DNA from: Rhizorhapis sp. SPR117
GTDB lineage: Bacteria; Pseudomonadota; Alphaproteobacteria; Sphingomonadales; Sphingomonadaceae
Length of the DNA: 64,000 nucleotides
Assembly (NCBI RefSeq): GCF_021742065.1
Contig: NZ_JAKKIE010000011.1
Span: 1 to 64,000 of the forward strand
Reading direction: 5' to 3'
The notes beneath the pieces were generated by a model. The model made no database searches and had not been told where the DNA came from. It worked only from the letters and a program-made list of their open reading frames with translations. The number at the start of each line of letters is the position of its first letter. The first letter of the stretch is position 1. The translations under genes were made by a program, and so were the position numbers. Positions 25,703 to 35,779 of the stretch are shown in pieces.

Positions 25703-27226
25703 ATGAGTGCTTTTGGACGGAAAAACGGGCTCGGCGGTGGACGCCCCGCCTTTGGCGTCGCCCGCCCCATGCAGGGCGGAGGCCCGCTTCCGAAGACCGA
25801 CATCGACAGCGAAACGTCCGGCGGCGAACAATTTCCGCCGCTTGACCCGGCTAACCTGCCCGGCTCCGATCTGCCTCAGGCCGCCCCCAACCGGAATGAC
25901 GACGCGATGGCGCGCCTTTCCGACCGTGCCAATGCCGAACATGTTCAGGAAAAGGCGCAAGGATTTGAAGCGTCTGTCCACAAGATCAAGGAACAGGTGC
26001 TCCCCCGCCTGTTGGAACGCGTTGATCCGGAAGCCGCAGCGACACTGACCAAGGAAGAACTGGGCGAAGAGTTCCGGCCTATCATCCTGGAGGTGCTGGC
26101 CGAACTGAAACTGACGCTTAACCGGCGCGAACAGTTCGCGCTGGAAAAAGTGCTGGTCGATGAGCTTCTGGGTCTGGGGCCGCTTGAAGAATTATTGGCC
26201 GATCCGGACGTGACCGACATCATGGTCAACGGTCCTGATCAGACCTATATCGAAAAAAAGGGCAAGCTGACAATCGCGCCTATCCAGTTCCGCGATGAAG
26301 AGCATCTGTTCCAGATCGCCCAGCGCATCGTCAATCAGGTCGGTCGCCGCGTCGATCAGACGACTCCGCTCGCTGACGCTCGCCTGAAGGACGGCAGCCG
26401 CGTCAACGTCATCGTGCCGCCGCTGTCGTTGCGTGGCACCGCCATTTCCATTCGTAAATTTTCCGCCAAGCCGATCACACTGGACAATCTGGCCCAATGG
26501 AATGCCATGAACCAACGGATGTGCACTGCGCTGAAAATCGCGGGGGCGTGCCGGTTCAACATCGTTATTTCCGGCGGTACGGGGTCGGGTAAAACGACCA
26601 TGTTGAACGCCTTGTCCAAAATGATCGATCCGGGCGAACGCGTGTTGACCATCGAGGATGCGGCAGAACTTCGTCTGCAACAACCCCATTGGCTGCCACT
26701 GGAAACCCGTCCAGCCAACCTGGAGGGGCAAGGCGAAATAACCATCGGCGACCTCGTCAAGAACGCCCTGCGTATGCGTCCCGACCGGATCATTCTGGGC
26801 GAAATTCGTGGCGCGGAATGTTTTGACCTGCTGGCCGCCATGAACACTGGCCACGACGGATCCATGTGCACGCTTCACGCCAACAGCCCTCGTGAATGTC
26901 TGGGCCGTATGGAAAACATGATCCTGATGGGCGACATCAAGATTCCCAAGGAAGCAATTTCACGCCAGATCGCGGATTCGGTCGACCTGATCGTTCAGGT
27001 CAAACGTTTGCGCGACGGTTCACGCCGCGTCACCAATATTACCGAAGTCATCGGCATGGAAGGCGATGTCATCGTCACCCAGGAACTGTTCAAGTTCGAA
27101 TATCATGACGAGGACGAAAACGGAAAGATCATCGGCGAATATCGATCGATGGGCCTACGCCCCTATACGCTGGAAAAAGCAAAGCAATTCGGCTTCGATC
27201 AGGCATTCCTGGAAGCCTGCCTGTAA
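25703..27226 (+). CDS. cpaF: CpaF/TadA-type secretion ATPase
   Basis: A 507-residue hexameric ATPase that powers assembly of Flp/Tad pili. After a disordered, proline- and glycine-rich N-terminus (1-75), the N-terminal domain is followed by the RecA-like motor: Walker A GGTGSGKTT near residue 297, an Asp box/Walker B with RPDRIILGEIRG and the His box segment NTGHDGSMCTLHANSP. No other tad or cpa genes are in this window, so it appears separated from its pilus locus or at the edge of a scattered set. It begins after a 310-bp intergenic region and is followed 108 bp later by an exported protein. Confidence 0.9.
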   Translation: MSAFGRKNGLGGGRPAFGVARPMQGGGPLPKTDIDSETSGGEQFPPLDPANLPGSDLPQAAPNRNDDAMARLSDRANAEHVQEKAQGFEASVHKIKEQVLPRLLERVDPEAAATLTKEELGEEFRPIILEVLAELKLTLNRREQFALEKVLVDELLGLGPLEELLADPDVTDIMVNGPDQTYIEKKGKLTIAPIQFRDEEHLFQIAQRIVNQVGRRVDQTTPLADARLKDGSRVNVIVPPLSLRGTAISIRKFSAKPITLDNLAQWNAMNQRMCTALKIAGACRFNIVISGGTGSGKTTMLNALSKMIDPGERVLTIEDAAELRLQQPHWLPLETRPANLEGQGEITIGDLVKNALRMRPDRIILGEIRGAECFDLLAAMNTGHDGSMCTLHANSPRECLGRMENMILMGDIKIPKEAISRQIADSVDLIVQVKRLRDGSRRVTNITEVIGMEGDVIVTQELFKFEYHDEDENGKIIGEYRSMGLRPYTLEKAKQFGFDQAFLEACL

Positions 27227-27334
27227 CTTTAGGGTCAGGACCCATGAATTGCGTTGTGATTACCAGCGCACTTGCATCGGCACCTTTCGACCTGCAAGAT
27301 CGGCGACGATCTGCACGGCGAGGAGAGAAAGCTT

Positions 27335-28147
27335 ATGCGAGTTCTTACGTTCATGACGACTGTAATGTCGTTCACTATCGCTGCGGCAGCCGTGCCCTCC
27401 GCAACATATGCGAGTGAGAACGCTCCCAAACAGGCGATCGCGGCGGCCATCGCTGATGCCGGACGCCAGGAGGCAAACCGCGCACGCGACGTCTACCGGC
27501 ATCCTGCAGAAACCCTGTCCTTTTTTGGGGTTAAACCCACCGACACCATTGTCGAAATCTGGCCTGGCGGCGGCTGGTATAGCGAAATTTTGGGGCCGTT
27601 GACACAGGGTCAGGGCCAACTTTATCTGGCGGCTCCAGAGCGCGGTCTGACAAGCGTTAAGGAAAAGATCGCGGCCCGGCCGGGGCTGTCCCACGCAATG
27701 GCTGCGGTTTTTCCCAATGACGATGGCGCGCTGGCGGTTCCCGATGGGACAGCCGACGTGGTTTTGACCTTCCGCAATGCCCATAACTGGCGCTTTGGCG
27801 GGATCGATAACGCGGCAAACGCCTTTAAACAGATGTACGCCATGCTGAAACCGGGCGGCGCTCTGGGCGTGGTCGACCACCATTTACCCGAGGAAATGGA
27901 CAGCGCTCTTGAAGAAAAGAGCGGCTATATGAAGAAAAGTTCAGTCATCGCGTTTGCCAAGGACGCTGGTTTCGAATTTGTTGGGGAAAGCGACATAAAT
28001 GCCAACCCAAAGGACAGTCATGACTGGCCCGGCGGCGTCTGGACCTTACCCCCTACGCTGCAGGGAGGCGAAACTGATCGCAATACATATCTGGCGATTG
28101 GTGAAAGCGATCGCATGACGTTGAAATTTCGCAAACCAAACCGCTGA
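27335..28147 (+). CDS. Exported SAM-methyltransferase-like protein
   Basis: A 270-residue protein with a cleavable signal peptide (MRVLTFMTTVMSFTIAAAAV, probable cut after ATYA). The mature part has a class I methyltransferase-like core: EIWPGGGWYSE in place of the usual E/DxGxGxG loop, then VVLTFRNAHNW and LKPGGALGVVDHH. The protein resembles others called periplasmic methyltransferases, but SAM is not known to be available there, so enzymatic activity in the periplasm is doubtful. Start ATG 27335 is chosen for GAGGAGAG upstream; the frame extends to 27272 without signal. It stands between cpaF and an EamA transporter; function unknown. Confidence 0.75.
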   Translation: MRVLTFMTTVMSFTIAAAAVPSATYASENAPKQAIAAAIADAGRQEANRARDVYRHPAETLSFFGVKPTDTIVEIWPGGGWYSEILGPLTQGQGQLYLAAPERGLTSVKEKIAARPGLSHAMAAVFPNDDGALAVPDGTADVVLTFRNAHNWRFGGIDNAANAFKQMYAMLKPGGALGVVDHHLPEEMDSALEEKSGYMKKSSVIAFAKDAGFEFVGESDINANPKDSHDWPGGVWTLPPTLQGGETDRNTYLAIGESDRMTLKFRKPNR

Positions 28148-28274
28148 TCCACAATGACCACAGCTTGCATGGGCCTATGGCTGCTCTAAAGCCTACCAGG
28201 TGACGACATCGCCTGCCTGCCAAAACGCCATATCCGATGCGCCATTCCTGCCGCCCGTGCGGGAGGAACGGCGC

Positions 28275-29132
28275 ATGTTGGCCATTGGCCTGCGGATCAT
28301 TGCAATAGCTTGTCTCGCCGTCATGCTGGCGGCAGTCAAGATCGCGGGACAACGCGGCGTTCATGTCGTGGAGACGCTGTTCTACCGGCAGTTCCTGTCA
28401 TTGCCCTTGATATTGGGCTGGCTGTGGTTGGGACCGGGTTTCACATCGGTCCGAACCGCTCGCCTTGGCGCCCATGCTGTCCGCGCCACAGTGGGCATGG
28501 CAGGGATGATATTGAACTTTCTGTCGGTCATGCTGCTACCACTGGCCGAAGCGACCACGATAGGGTTCACAGTTCCGATATTTGCGACAATATTGTCTGC
28601 GCTCGTTCTGAAAGAAGCGACCGGCATTCATCGCTGGACGGCGGTAATAGTCGGTTTCTGCGGTGTGCTGGTGATAGTGCGCCCCGATGCGAACCATTTT
28701 CCGACGACAGGGCTTGCCGTCGCCATCGCCGCGGCAATGATAGTCGCAGTGGTCAGCATATTGGTTCGCCAGATTGGCCGGACGGAAGCCACTGCAACAA
28801 CCGTGTTCTGGTACACGGTTCTATCGCTTCCGCCGCTCGCCATCGGCCTGATATTCTTCGGACAAGCCCATGATCTGTTCACGTGGGGCCTGTTGGCTGT
28901 CGTTGGTCTTGCCGGCGGCGCAGGACAGATTTGCCTGACAGGCGCACTACGTTGGGCGCCGGTATCGGTGGTATTGCCCATGGATTATTCCAGCCTCATC
29001 TGGGCAACGCTGCTCGGCTGGCTCATCTGGGATTACTGGCCCGGTGGAGCGACCTGGGCCGGAGCATCATTGATCATAGGCAGCGGTCTGTACATCGCCT
29101 GGAGGGAGCGGATCAGAGCCAAAGCTATTTAA
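28275..29132 (+). CDS. EamA/DMT-family transporter
   Basis: An inner-membrane protein of 285 residues with about ten hydrophobic helices in two EamA repeats, typical of drug/metabolite transporters (RhaT-like). The first repeat starts LRIIAIACLAVMLAAVK and the second near IAAAMIVAVVSILVRQI. Substrates in this superfamily range from amino acids to nucleotides, and none can be assigned here. The start ATG 28275 has GGGAGGA upstream; a GTG at 28200 would add 25 residues with no membrane segment. It converges with the DUF938 gene, 38 bp apart. Confidence 0.8.
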   Translation: MLAIGLRIIAIACLAVMLAAVKIAGQRGVHVVETLFYRQFLSLPLILGWLWLGPGFTSVRTARLGAHAVRATVGMAGMILNFLSVMLLPLAEATTIGFTVPIFATILSALVLKEATGIHRWTAVIVGFCGVLVIVRPDANHFPTTGLAVAIAAAMIVAVVSILVRQIGRTEATATTVFWYTVLSLPPLAIGLIFFGQAHDLFTWGLLAVVGLAGGAGQICLTGALRWAPVSVVLPMDYSSLIWATLLGWLIWDYWPGGATWAGASLIIGSGLYIAWRERIRAKAI

Positions 29133-29170
29133 AAGCCAGCATAGAGCAAGCCGGGTATCTGCGCGACGCT

Positions 29171-29812
29171 TTAGGATTTGCTAAAAATCAGCGAAATGTT
29201 GTTGGCCGGCATCTCCACCAGATCGCAAAAAAGCATACCGTTTTCCTGCGCAAGATCCATCATATCGTCGACACGGCGCAAACCCCAGGCAGGATTACGG
29301 ATGCGCAGTGATTGATCGAAGGCAAGGTTGCTTGGCGCAGTCGCCACATCCGAGCGCAAATAAGGTCCATAGAGGTACAATGGCGCGTTCGATGGCAACA
29401 GACGCGCCGCGCCTTGCATCAGCCCGACAGTCGCTTCCCATGGACTGATATGCACCATGTTGATGCACAGGATCGCGTCGGCGCGGTCCATACCCCAATT
29501 GTCGGCCTGTACATCAATGGCCAACGGTGTCCGAATATTGGATAATCCGGATTCTCCCGACCACGCAGCGATGGAGGACAAGGCAGCAGCATCAGGATCG
29601 CTCGGCTGCCATTCAAGCGCTGGAAAAAGACCAGCGAAATGCACAATATGTTCGCCACTGCCGCTGGCCAGTTCAAGGACAAGGCCGCGCTCTGGCAGTA
29701 TGTCACGCAAAACCGCGGCGATAGCATCCCGGTTGCGCAACGCTGCCGGGGCATGGCGCTTTTCCGCCCCTTCTGCTTTGCTGGCAAACCAGGGCTGCGG
29801 CCCATCGGTCAT
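29171..29812 (-). CDS. DUF938 family SAM-dependent methyltransferase
   Basis: A protein of 213 residues with a class I methyltransferase fold: the SAM loop is LELASGSGEHIVHFA, followed by WQPSDPD and AILCINMVHISPW. This matches the DUF938 family, of unknown substrate. The ATG at 29812 overlaps the gcvPB stop by ATGA, so translation is coupled to the glycine cleavage genes and a link to one-carbon metabolism is suggested by context only. The family is widespread in proteobacteria and animals. Confidence 0.82.
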   Translation of the reverse strand: MTDGPQPWFASKAEGAEKRHAPAALRNRDAIAAVLRDILPERGLVLELASGSGEHIVHFAGLFPALEWQPSDPDAAALSSIAAWSGESGLSNIRTPLAIDVQADNWGMDRADAILCINMVHISPWEATVGLMQGAARLLPSNAPLYLYGPYLRSDVATAPSNLAFDQSLRIRNPAWGLRRVDDMMDLAQENGMLFCDLVEMPANNISLIFSKS

Positions 29813-31374
29813 TCGGCGGCTTCCCGAAGGGCCGGGTCCTCCCATACCAGCACCGGCTTGCGTGCGGCCAGCGTTTCATCGAGGCGGCGGCGCGGGGCAA
29901 AATGCGGGGCAGACCGAAGCGTGGGATCACCCGCTTTCGCGCGACCGGCAACGCTGCGCAACGCCATGATGAACTGGTCGAGTGCTGCCTTGCTTTCCGT
30001 CTCCGTCGGTTCGATCAGCATCGCGCCATGCACAACCAATGGGAAATACATAGTCATTGGATGAAAGCCCTCGTCAATCAGGCCCTTGGCGACGTCCAGC
30101 GTAGTGAAGCCCTCGGCAAAACCCTTGTCGCCCAACAATGCCTCATGCATGCAAGGGCCGCTTGCTCCAAAGGGCGCATCAAGTACGTCCTCCAGACTGC
30201 GGAGGATATAATTGGCATTCAGGACCGCATCCCCGCTGACTTGCCGCAATCCATCGGCGCCGTGGCTCAGGATATAGGCAAGGGCGCGCGTGAACATGCC
30301 CATCTGGCCGTGAAAGGCGACCATGCGCCCAAAGCTTGCGCCATGATGCTCGTCCGCCGTTTCTTCCTCCACCAGATGATAGCCGTCATCGGCCCGTTCG
30401 ATGAAGGGCAAGGGCGCAAAGGGGGCCAGAGCGGCGCTGAACACCACAGGGCCACTGCCGGGGCCGCCACCGCCATGGGGTGTTGAAAACGTCTTGTGCA
30501 GGTTGATGTGCATCGCATCGATGCCAAGGTCGCCGGGACGCACCCGCCCCACAATAGCGTTGAAGTTCGCACCGTCGCAGTAAACAAATGCTCCAGCAGA
30601 ATGAACGGCATCAGCGATATTCTTCATATCCCGTTCGAACAGGCCGCAGGTATTGGGATTGGTGATCATCACCGCCGCCACGTCCGGACCAAGCCGCGCC
30701 GTGAGTGCTGCCAGATCAACGCGGCCGTCTGCATTGGCGGGAATATTTTCCACCTTGTATCCGCAAAATGCCGCCGTGGCCGGATTGGTGCCATGCGCGC
30801 TTTCTGGGACCAGCACTACCGCACGGGGATCGTTCCGGGCCTCCAGCGCGGAACGGATGGCGAGCAGCCCGCACAATTCGCCATGCGCGCCCGCCTTGGG
30901 ACTCATCGCCACGGCGGGCATGCCTGTCAGCGTCTTGAGCCAATGGGCCAGTTCGTCGATGACGGCCAATGCGCCCTGCACCGTGCTGACCGGAGCAAGC
31001 GGGTGGAGATCGGCAAAACCGGGCAGCCGCGCAACCTTTTCATTAAGGCGCGGATTATGCTTCATCGTGCAGGAGCCGAGAGGAAACAGGCCAAGGTCGA
31101 TGGCGTAATTCTGACGGCTCAGCCGGGTATAGTGACGCACCGTCTCCTGTTCGGACAGGCCCGGCAGACCGATAGGCCGCTTTCGTTCCAAACCGCCGAG
31201 GCGGGACGAAACCTTGGGAGCAACAGCAAAATCAACGCCGGTGGTTTCGCTGGACCCGATTTCAAAGATCAGCGCTTCTTCCAGCATCAGCGCGCGGTTG
31301 CCGGTGGCCGTGGCGGGCGAAGCCGTTTCCATATGGTCAGGGCGTGTCGGACGACCTTCGCTGAGCATGTTCAT
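29809..31374 (-). CDS. gcvPB: Glycine dehydrogenase (decarboxylating) subunit 2
   Basis: The PLP-binding half of the P-protein of the glycine cleavage system, which decarboxylates glycine and passes the aminomethyl group to lipoyl-GcvH. In the 521-residue protein the PLP lysine is in [31 protein letters not shown] sequence (here [10 protein letters not shown]) is also kept. The P-protein is split into two genes (gcvPA/gcvPB), as in many alphaproteobacteria and archaea. Its ATG overlaps the gcvPA stop (ATGA) and its stop overlaps the DUF938 start. Confidence 0.96.
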   Translation of the reverse strand: MNMLSEGRPTRPDHMETASPATATGNRALMLEEALIFEIGSSETTGVDFAVAPKVSSRLGGLERKRPIGLPGLSEQETVRHYTRLSRQNYAIDLGLFPLGSCTMKHNPRLNEKVARLPGFADLHPLAPVSTVQGALAVIDELAHWLKTLTGMPAVAMSPKAGAHGELCGLLAIRSALEARNDPRAVVLVPESAHGTNPATAAFCGYKVENIPANADGRVDLAALTARLGPDVAAVMITNPNTCGLFERDMKNIADAVHSAGAFVYCDGANFNAIVGRVRPGDLGIDAMHINLHKTFSTPHGGGGPGSGPVVFSAALAPFAPLPFIERADDGYHLVEEETADEHHGASFGRMVAFHGQMGMFTRALAYILSHGADGLRQVSGDAVLNANYILRSLEDVLDAPFGASGPCMHEALLGDKGFAEGFTTLDVAKGLIDEGFHPMTMYFPLVVHGAMLIEPTETESKAALDQFIMALRSVAGRAKAGDPTLRSAPHFAPRRRLDETLAARKPVLVWEDPALREAAE

Positions 31375-32729
31375 GCCAATATCTCCTCAAGCGCTGTTGC
31401 CAAAGCCTCGACGTCCTCGTCCGTCGTGGTTTCGGTGACAGCAACGACAATGCCATGGCCGATGCCCGGCGCATCGGGATAAAGGCGTCCCAAAGATACC
31501 CCGCCCAGGATATTCCGGTCGGCAAGCTGCCGAACGACATGCCTCGCATCTTGCGGAAGAATGAGAGTAAACTCATTGAAAAAACTGTCATTTAATAGTT
31601 TCACACCGGACACGTGCGAAAGACGGTCTGCCGCTTGCACCGCAAGGCCATGATTAAGCATAGCCAATTCGCGCAGCCCCTTTTCCCCCAACAGCGTCAT
31701 GTGAATTGAAAATGCCAGAGCACATAGCCCGCTATTGGTGCAGATGTTGGACGTCGCCTTTTCACGCCGGATATGCTGTTCCCGCGTCGAAAGCGTCAGG
31801 ACGAAACCGCGCTTGCCTGCGGCATCGACGGTTTCACCGCACAGGCGCCCCGGCATCTGGCGCACATATTTCTGCTGACAGGCAAAAAGGCCCAGATAAG
31901 GCCCGCCAAATTGCAAGCCGACGCCGATCGACTGTCCCTCGCCCACAACGATATCCGCACCCATCTCGCCCGGAGGCGTGAGGGCACCCAGCGCCAACGG
32001 TTCGGTTATAACAGCGATTAAAAGAGCGCCTGCTTCATGCACCTTAGAAGCAATATCGCTTAAGTCACTGATACGTCCTAATATATCGGGATATTGAACA
32101 ACGACGCAGCTTGTGTCCCTGTCTATGCGAGCAATCAAATCATCTATATCGGTTGCCGCTTCAAGGCGCGGCGCTTCATGGACCAGCTCGTCACCGGTGA
32201 AGCGCGCCATAGTCTTTGCAACCGACACATAATGCGGATGCAAGCCCGATGAAAGAATGGTCTTTGATCGCCTGGTAATCCGGCGGGCCATGACGATGGC
32301 CTCCCAACAAGCGGTCGACCCATCATACATGCTGGCGTTCGCCACATCGCAGCCAAAAAGACGTGCGACCTGCGTCTGGAATTCGAACAGGACCTGCAAT
32401 GTACCCTGCGCAATTTCAGGCTGATAGGGCGTGTAAGCGGTCAGGAATTCACCGCGCTGGATCAGGTGGTCGACGCTGGCCGGAACGTGGTGACGATATG
32501 CGCCCGCGCCCAGAAAGAAAGGCACCTCACCCGCCGCCATATTTTGCCGGGCAAGCGCCGAAAGATGACGTTCAACCGCCAGTTCGCTGGCATGATCGGG
32601 AAGGCCCGCGATCTTTTGCGAAAGGCGTGCCTCAACCGGCACATCGGCGAACAGATCATCGATGGACGAAGCGCCGATGCGGGTCAGCATCTGATTCCGG
32701 TCGGCGTCGGTAAGTGGCAGGTAGCGCAT
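31371..32729 (-). CDS. gcvPA: Glycine dehydrogenase (decarboxylating) subunit 1
   Basis: The partner half of the split P-protein, 452 residues, with the PLP-dependent transferase fold but without the PLP lysine. Recognisable segments are [32 protein letters not shown] and [15 protein letters not shown] sequence (here [11 protein letters not shown]). It acts with GcvPB as a heterotetramer. It is 21 bp downstream of gcvH and overlaps gcvPB. Confidence 0.96.
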   Translation of the reverse strand: MRYLPLTDADRNQMLTRIGASSIDDLFADVPVEARLSQKIAGLPDHASELAVERHLSALARQNMAAGEVPFFLGAGAYRHHVPASVDHLIQRGEFLTAYTPYQPEIAQGTLQVLFEFQTQVARLFGCDVANASMYDGSTACWEAIVMARRITRRSKTILSSGLHPHYVSVAKTMARFTGDELVHEAPRLEAATDIDDLIARIDRDTSCVVVQYPDILGRISDLSDIASKVHEAGALLIAVITEPLALGALTPPGEMGADIVVGEGQSIGVGLQFGGPYLGLFACQQKYVRQMPGRLCGETVDAAGKRGFVLTLSTREQHIRREKATSNICTNSGLCALAFSIHMTLLGEKGLRELAMLNHGLAVQAADRLSHVSGVKLLNDSFFNEFTLILPQDARHVVRQLADRNILGGVSLGRLYPDAPGIGHGIVVAVTETTTDEDVEALATALEEILA

Positions 32730-32750
32730 CTTCTGTCCTAACTCTGTAGC

Positions 32751-33122
32751 TTAAAGCGCCGCGACAAACCTGTTATAGGCCGCCTCGTTCATCAGACCCT
32801 CAAGCTCAGACGCATCGGTCAAGCGCAGTTTGAAGAACCAGCCATCCTCTTCAGCATCGCTGTTGACGAGTGCCGGTTCGCCTTCCAGATCGCCGTTCAC
32901 CTCAACAACTTCCCCTGAAATGGGGGCATAGACGTCCGAGGCAGCCTTGACCGATTCAACCACGGCCGCATCGTCGCCCTTCTCGAAAACCGCACCTTCG
33001 GCGGGAAGTTCGACAAAGACGATATCGCCCAACTGGCCCTGGGCATAGTCCGTAATACCGACGGTGGCGATTTCGCCCTCGACGTCGATCCATTCATGTT
33101 CATCGGTGAAATATCGGCTCAT
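32751..33122 (-). CDS. gcvH: Glycine cleavage system H protein
   Basis: The mobile lipoyl carrier shuttling the aminomethyl group between the P and T proteins. It has 123 residues; the lipoylated lysine is in [13 protein letters not shown], preceded by the typical [18 protein letters not shown]. Start and stop are normal; the ATG overlaps the gcvT stop by one base (TAATG), so T and H are co-translated. Confidence 0.97.
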   Translation of the reverse strand: MSRYFTDEHEWIDVEGEIATVGITDYAQGQLGDIVFVELPAEGAVFEKGDDAAVVESVKAASDVYAPISGEVVEVNGDLEGEPALVNSDAEEDGWFFKLRLTDASELEGLMNEAAYNRFVAAL

Positions 33123-34258
33123 TATTTGGCTCCTTGACGATGGTAGCTATGGGGTATGAAAGGCATCGCCGTAACGGTGGCGGGAAGGCGCTTGCCGCGC
33201 ACCTCCAGCTCGACCATCGTGCCGGGCGTGGCGGCGGCGGACGGAACATAGGCCATGGCGATCGGCGTGCCTACGCTGGGCGCAAAGCCACCAGAAGTGA
33301 CGCTGCCCACCTCTTCGCCGCCGAAAAACAGTTTTGCGCCTTCGCGTGCGGGCAGGCGACCGACGAGCAGCAAGCCGACCCTCTTTACCGGCGCCCCGTT
33401 CGCAAGCAGTTTCAATACCCGCTCCGCACCCGGGAAGCCGCCTTCCGTTCGCCGCCGCCTGGAAATGGCAAAGCCCAGATCCGCCGTCACGGGATCGATA
33501 TTTTCATCAAGGTCATGGCCATAAAGTGGCAGCCCGGCCTCCAGCCGCAGGGAATCACGTGCGCCCAGCCCAATAGGCCTGACTGCTTCCGATGCGCAGA
33601 GTGCGTCGGCAAATGCCGCTACTGCCTCTGACGGCAAACTGATCTCAAAGCCATCCTCGCCGGTATAGCCGGAACGGCTGATCCAAAGGTCATATGTGTG
33701 CCAGCGGAAAGCCCCCGCCTGCATGAAATAGAGGGTATCAACATCCGCAATCAGCGTTGCCAGCGCCCCTGCCGCCTCAGGTCCCTGAAGCGCCAGAAGC
33801 GCCTGATCCTCCATATGGTTGATCGTGATTTCATCAGGCAGGTTTTCACGCAAATGACCAATGTCGTCATATTTGGTCGCGCCATTGACGACCATGTAGA
33901 TGCCATCGGTTCGCCGTGTGACCATCAGGTCGTCCAATATGCCGCCGTCAGCGTCCAGCAGCAGCGAATAGCGCATCCGCCCTTCTTTCAGGCCAATGAC
34001 ATCGCCGGGCAGCAGCGTTTCCAGTGCGGCATCCACACCTTCGCCCGAAAAGAGGAGCTGCCCCATATGGCTGACATCGAACAGACCCGCATGTTGCCGG
34101 GTCCACAGGTGTTCGGCCATAATGCCTTCATACTGGATCGGCATGACATAGCCCGCGAAACTGACCATTCGTGCGCCCTGCGCTCGATGCCACTCATCGA
34201 GCGGCAACAGCGCATCGGCGATGTCCATATCGGTTTCGCTATATTCCGTGTCGCTCAT
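33122..34258 (-). CDS. gcvT: Aminomethyltransferase GcvT
   Basis: The T protein transfers the methylene group from aminomethyl-lipoate to tetrahydrofolate, releasing ammonia. The 378-residue protein starts with an extension of about 20 residues before [34 protein letters not shown] and [13 protein letters not shown] are family signatures. It is the first gene of the gcvT-gcvH-gcvPA-gcvPB-DUF938 operon and lies about 65 nt after a tandem glycine riboswitch. Confidence 0.96.
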   Translation of the reverse strand: MSDTEYSETDMDIADALLPLDEWHRAQGARMVSFAGYVMPIQYEGIMAEHLWTRQHAGLFDVSHMGQLLFSGEGVDAALETLLPGDVIGLKEGRMRYSLLLDADGGILDDLMVTRRTDGIYMVVNGATKYDDIGHLRENLPDEITINHMEDQALLALQGPEAAGALATLIADVDTLYFMQAGAFRWHTYDLWISRSGYTGEDGFEISLPSEAVAAFADALCASEAVRPIGLGARDSLRLEAGLPLYGHDLDENIDPVTADLGFAISRRRRTEGGFPGAERVLKLLANGAPVKRVGLLLVGRLPAREGAKLFFGGEEVGSVTSGGFAPSVGTPIAMAYVPSAAATPGTMVELEVRGKRLPATVTAMPFIPHSYHRQGAK

Positions 34259-34322
34259 ATCCGGCTTCGCCTTTCAAGTAAGGATAGATGAAGAATGCCC
34301 GCGAACGTGCCTTGCTCCATCA

Positions 34323-34528
34323 CCCCCTCTGTCACGAAACCTGAGAGCTTTGACCGGCGGGTGTGGATTCCGCGCGGCTTACACCTTCGGTGGGATGGAT
34401 TTCTCCACCCGCTTTCCAGAGTGCCACCTGACGATGCGGTCCTTTGACCTGAGAGTTTCCGGGGCGGTTGCTCCTTCGGCGGACATTCGCATCGTTTCCG
34501 ACACGACTGACGCTCTCCCGCATCGTCA
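34323..34528 (-). promoter_or_regulatory. Tandem glycine riboswitch upstream of gcvT
   Basis: On the minus strand two glycine aptamers occur one after the other. Aptamer 1 (about 34528-34431) has GCGGGAGAGCGTC, GCCGAAGGAGCAACC and CTCTCAGGTCAAAGGACCGC; aptamer 2 (about 34422-34323) has ACTCTGGAAAGC, CACCGAAGGTGTAAGCC, CTCTCAGGTTTC and the closing GACAGAGGGG. These are the conserved cores of the glycine riboswitch, and the tandem form normally turns gcv operons on when glycine is high. No terminator stem is clear in the 65 nt before gcvT, so control may be at translation initiation. Confidence 0.96.
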
Positions 34529-34603
34529 TCTGCCCGAATCCGGGCAGCGACATCCAAGTCTTCGCTTAGCTGATCGATTCTGTCAATCGCGGCAGTGCAG
34601 CAA

Positions 34604-35779
34604 TCAGAGGACAAACCCTTCGGGCAGTTGGGTCGCCCCGTAAATTTCACTGTGGCGCGAAAGGGCATAGCGATCCGTCATGCCGGCAATGAAATCGGCG
34701 ATATGGCGGCTTTTATCCGGCTCGGATGTATCGCAATGAGCAACCCAGCTGTCGGACATCAGGGCAGGGTTGGCATGATAGGCCAGGAAAAGCTCATTGA
34801 CTATTTTCTGCGCAGCTGCCGATGCGGCGATCTGCCTTGGATGATGGTAAAGCGTCGCATACATGAACCGTTTCCAATGACGTTCCGCTTCCGCAAGCGC
34901 AGGCGAAAAACCGCCAAGCATCCGGCCCGCTGCACGAACATCCTCAACGGTTCTGATACCCGCCGCAGCGACATTCGCCCGCGTATTTTCAATAACGTCG
35001 TTGACCATCAGACCAATCTGGTCGCGGATCAATTCGGGCACCAGCCGATCGACGGAAAGGTCAGGGTAACGCGCCCTCACCTGTTTCCAGCTTGCAGCGA
35101 CAAAGGGCACCTCGATCAACTGGTCGATGCTGAGCAGGCCAGCGCGGATACCGTCATCAATGTCGTGATTGTCATAGGCAATATCATCGGCGATGGCGGC
35201 CACCTGCGCCTCCAGCGAAGACCATCCATGCAGGTCAAGCGGGTACAGCCCATCGACTTCGCGCATCGCCCAGCCGGGATCAATGACCGGGCCGTTGTGC
35301 TTGGCAAGGCCTTCCAGCATTTCCCAGCTCAGATTGAGGCCCGGCCATCGCGGATAAGGAGAATCAAGCAGCATCAGCGTGCGCAGGGTCTGGGCATTAT
35401 GGTCAAATCCGCCATGCGCCTTGAGCGCTGTCTGAAGCCCCTCCTCGCCCGCATGACCAAAGGGCGGATGGCCGATATCATGCGCCAGACAAAGCGCTTC
35501 GGTCAGGTCTTCATTCAAACCGAGCGCGCGGGCAATAGTGCGACCAATCTGCGCCACTTCCAGACTGTGGGTCAGGCGAACGCGATAATGGTCCCCATCC
35601 GGTTGAACGAACACCTGCGTCTTGTGGCGCAGGCGACGGAAGCTGATCGAGTGGATGATCCGGTCACGATCACGTTGGAAAGCATCGCGGGGACCACGTG
35701 TTCCACCGCCCGGTTCGACATGCTGGCGGCCTCGGCTCTTGTTAGGATCACAAGCATAGGACGCCTGATATCCTTTCAT
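34604..35779 (-). CDS. dgt: Deoxyguanosinetriphosphate triphosphohydrolase-like protein
   Basis: An HD-domain dNTPase that cuts dGTP and other dNTPs to nucleoside and triphosphate. The 391-residue protein keeps the metal site: H71 in RLTHSLEVAQ, H100-D101 in LCLAHDIGHPPFGHAGE, plus the later aspartate in VAAIADDIAYDNHDIDDG. RDAFQRDRDRIIHSISFRRL is the typical N-terminus of this subfamily. The ATG overlaps the stop of the SPOR gene by ATGA, so the two are co-translated. It ends about 75 bp before the glycine riboswitch. Confidence 0.93.
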   Translation of the reverse strand: MKGYQASYACDPNKSRGRQHVEPGGGTRGPRDAFQRDRDRIIHSISFRRLRHKTQVFVQPDGDHYRVRLTHSLEVAQIGRTIARALGLNEDLTEALCLAHDIGHPPFGHAGEEGLQTALKAHGGFDHNAQTLRTLMLLDSPYPRWPGLNLSWEMLEGLAKHNGPVIDPGWAMREVDGLYPLDLHGWSSLEAQVAAIADDIAYDNHDIDDGIRAGLLSIDQLIEVPFVAASWKQVRARYPDLSVDRLVPELIRDQIGLMVNDVIENTRANVAAAGIRTVEDVRAAGRMLGGFSPALAEAERHWKRFMYATLYHHPRQIAASAAAQKIVNELFLAYHANPALMSDSWVAHCDTSEPDKSRHIADFIAGMTDRYALSRHSEIYGATQLPEGFVL

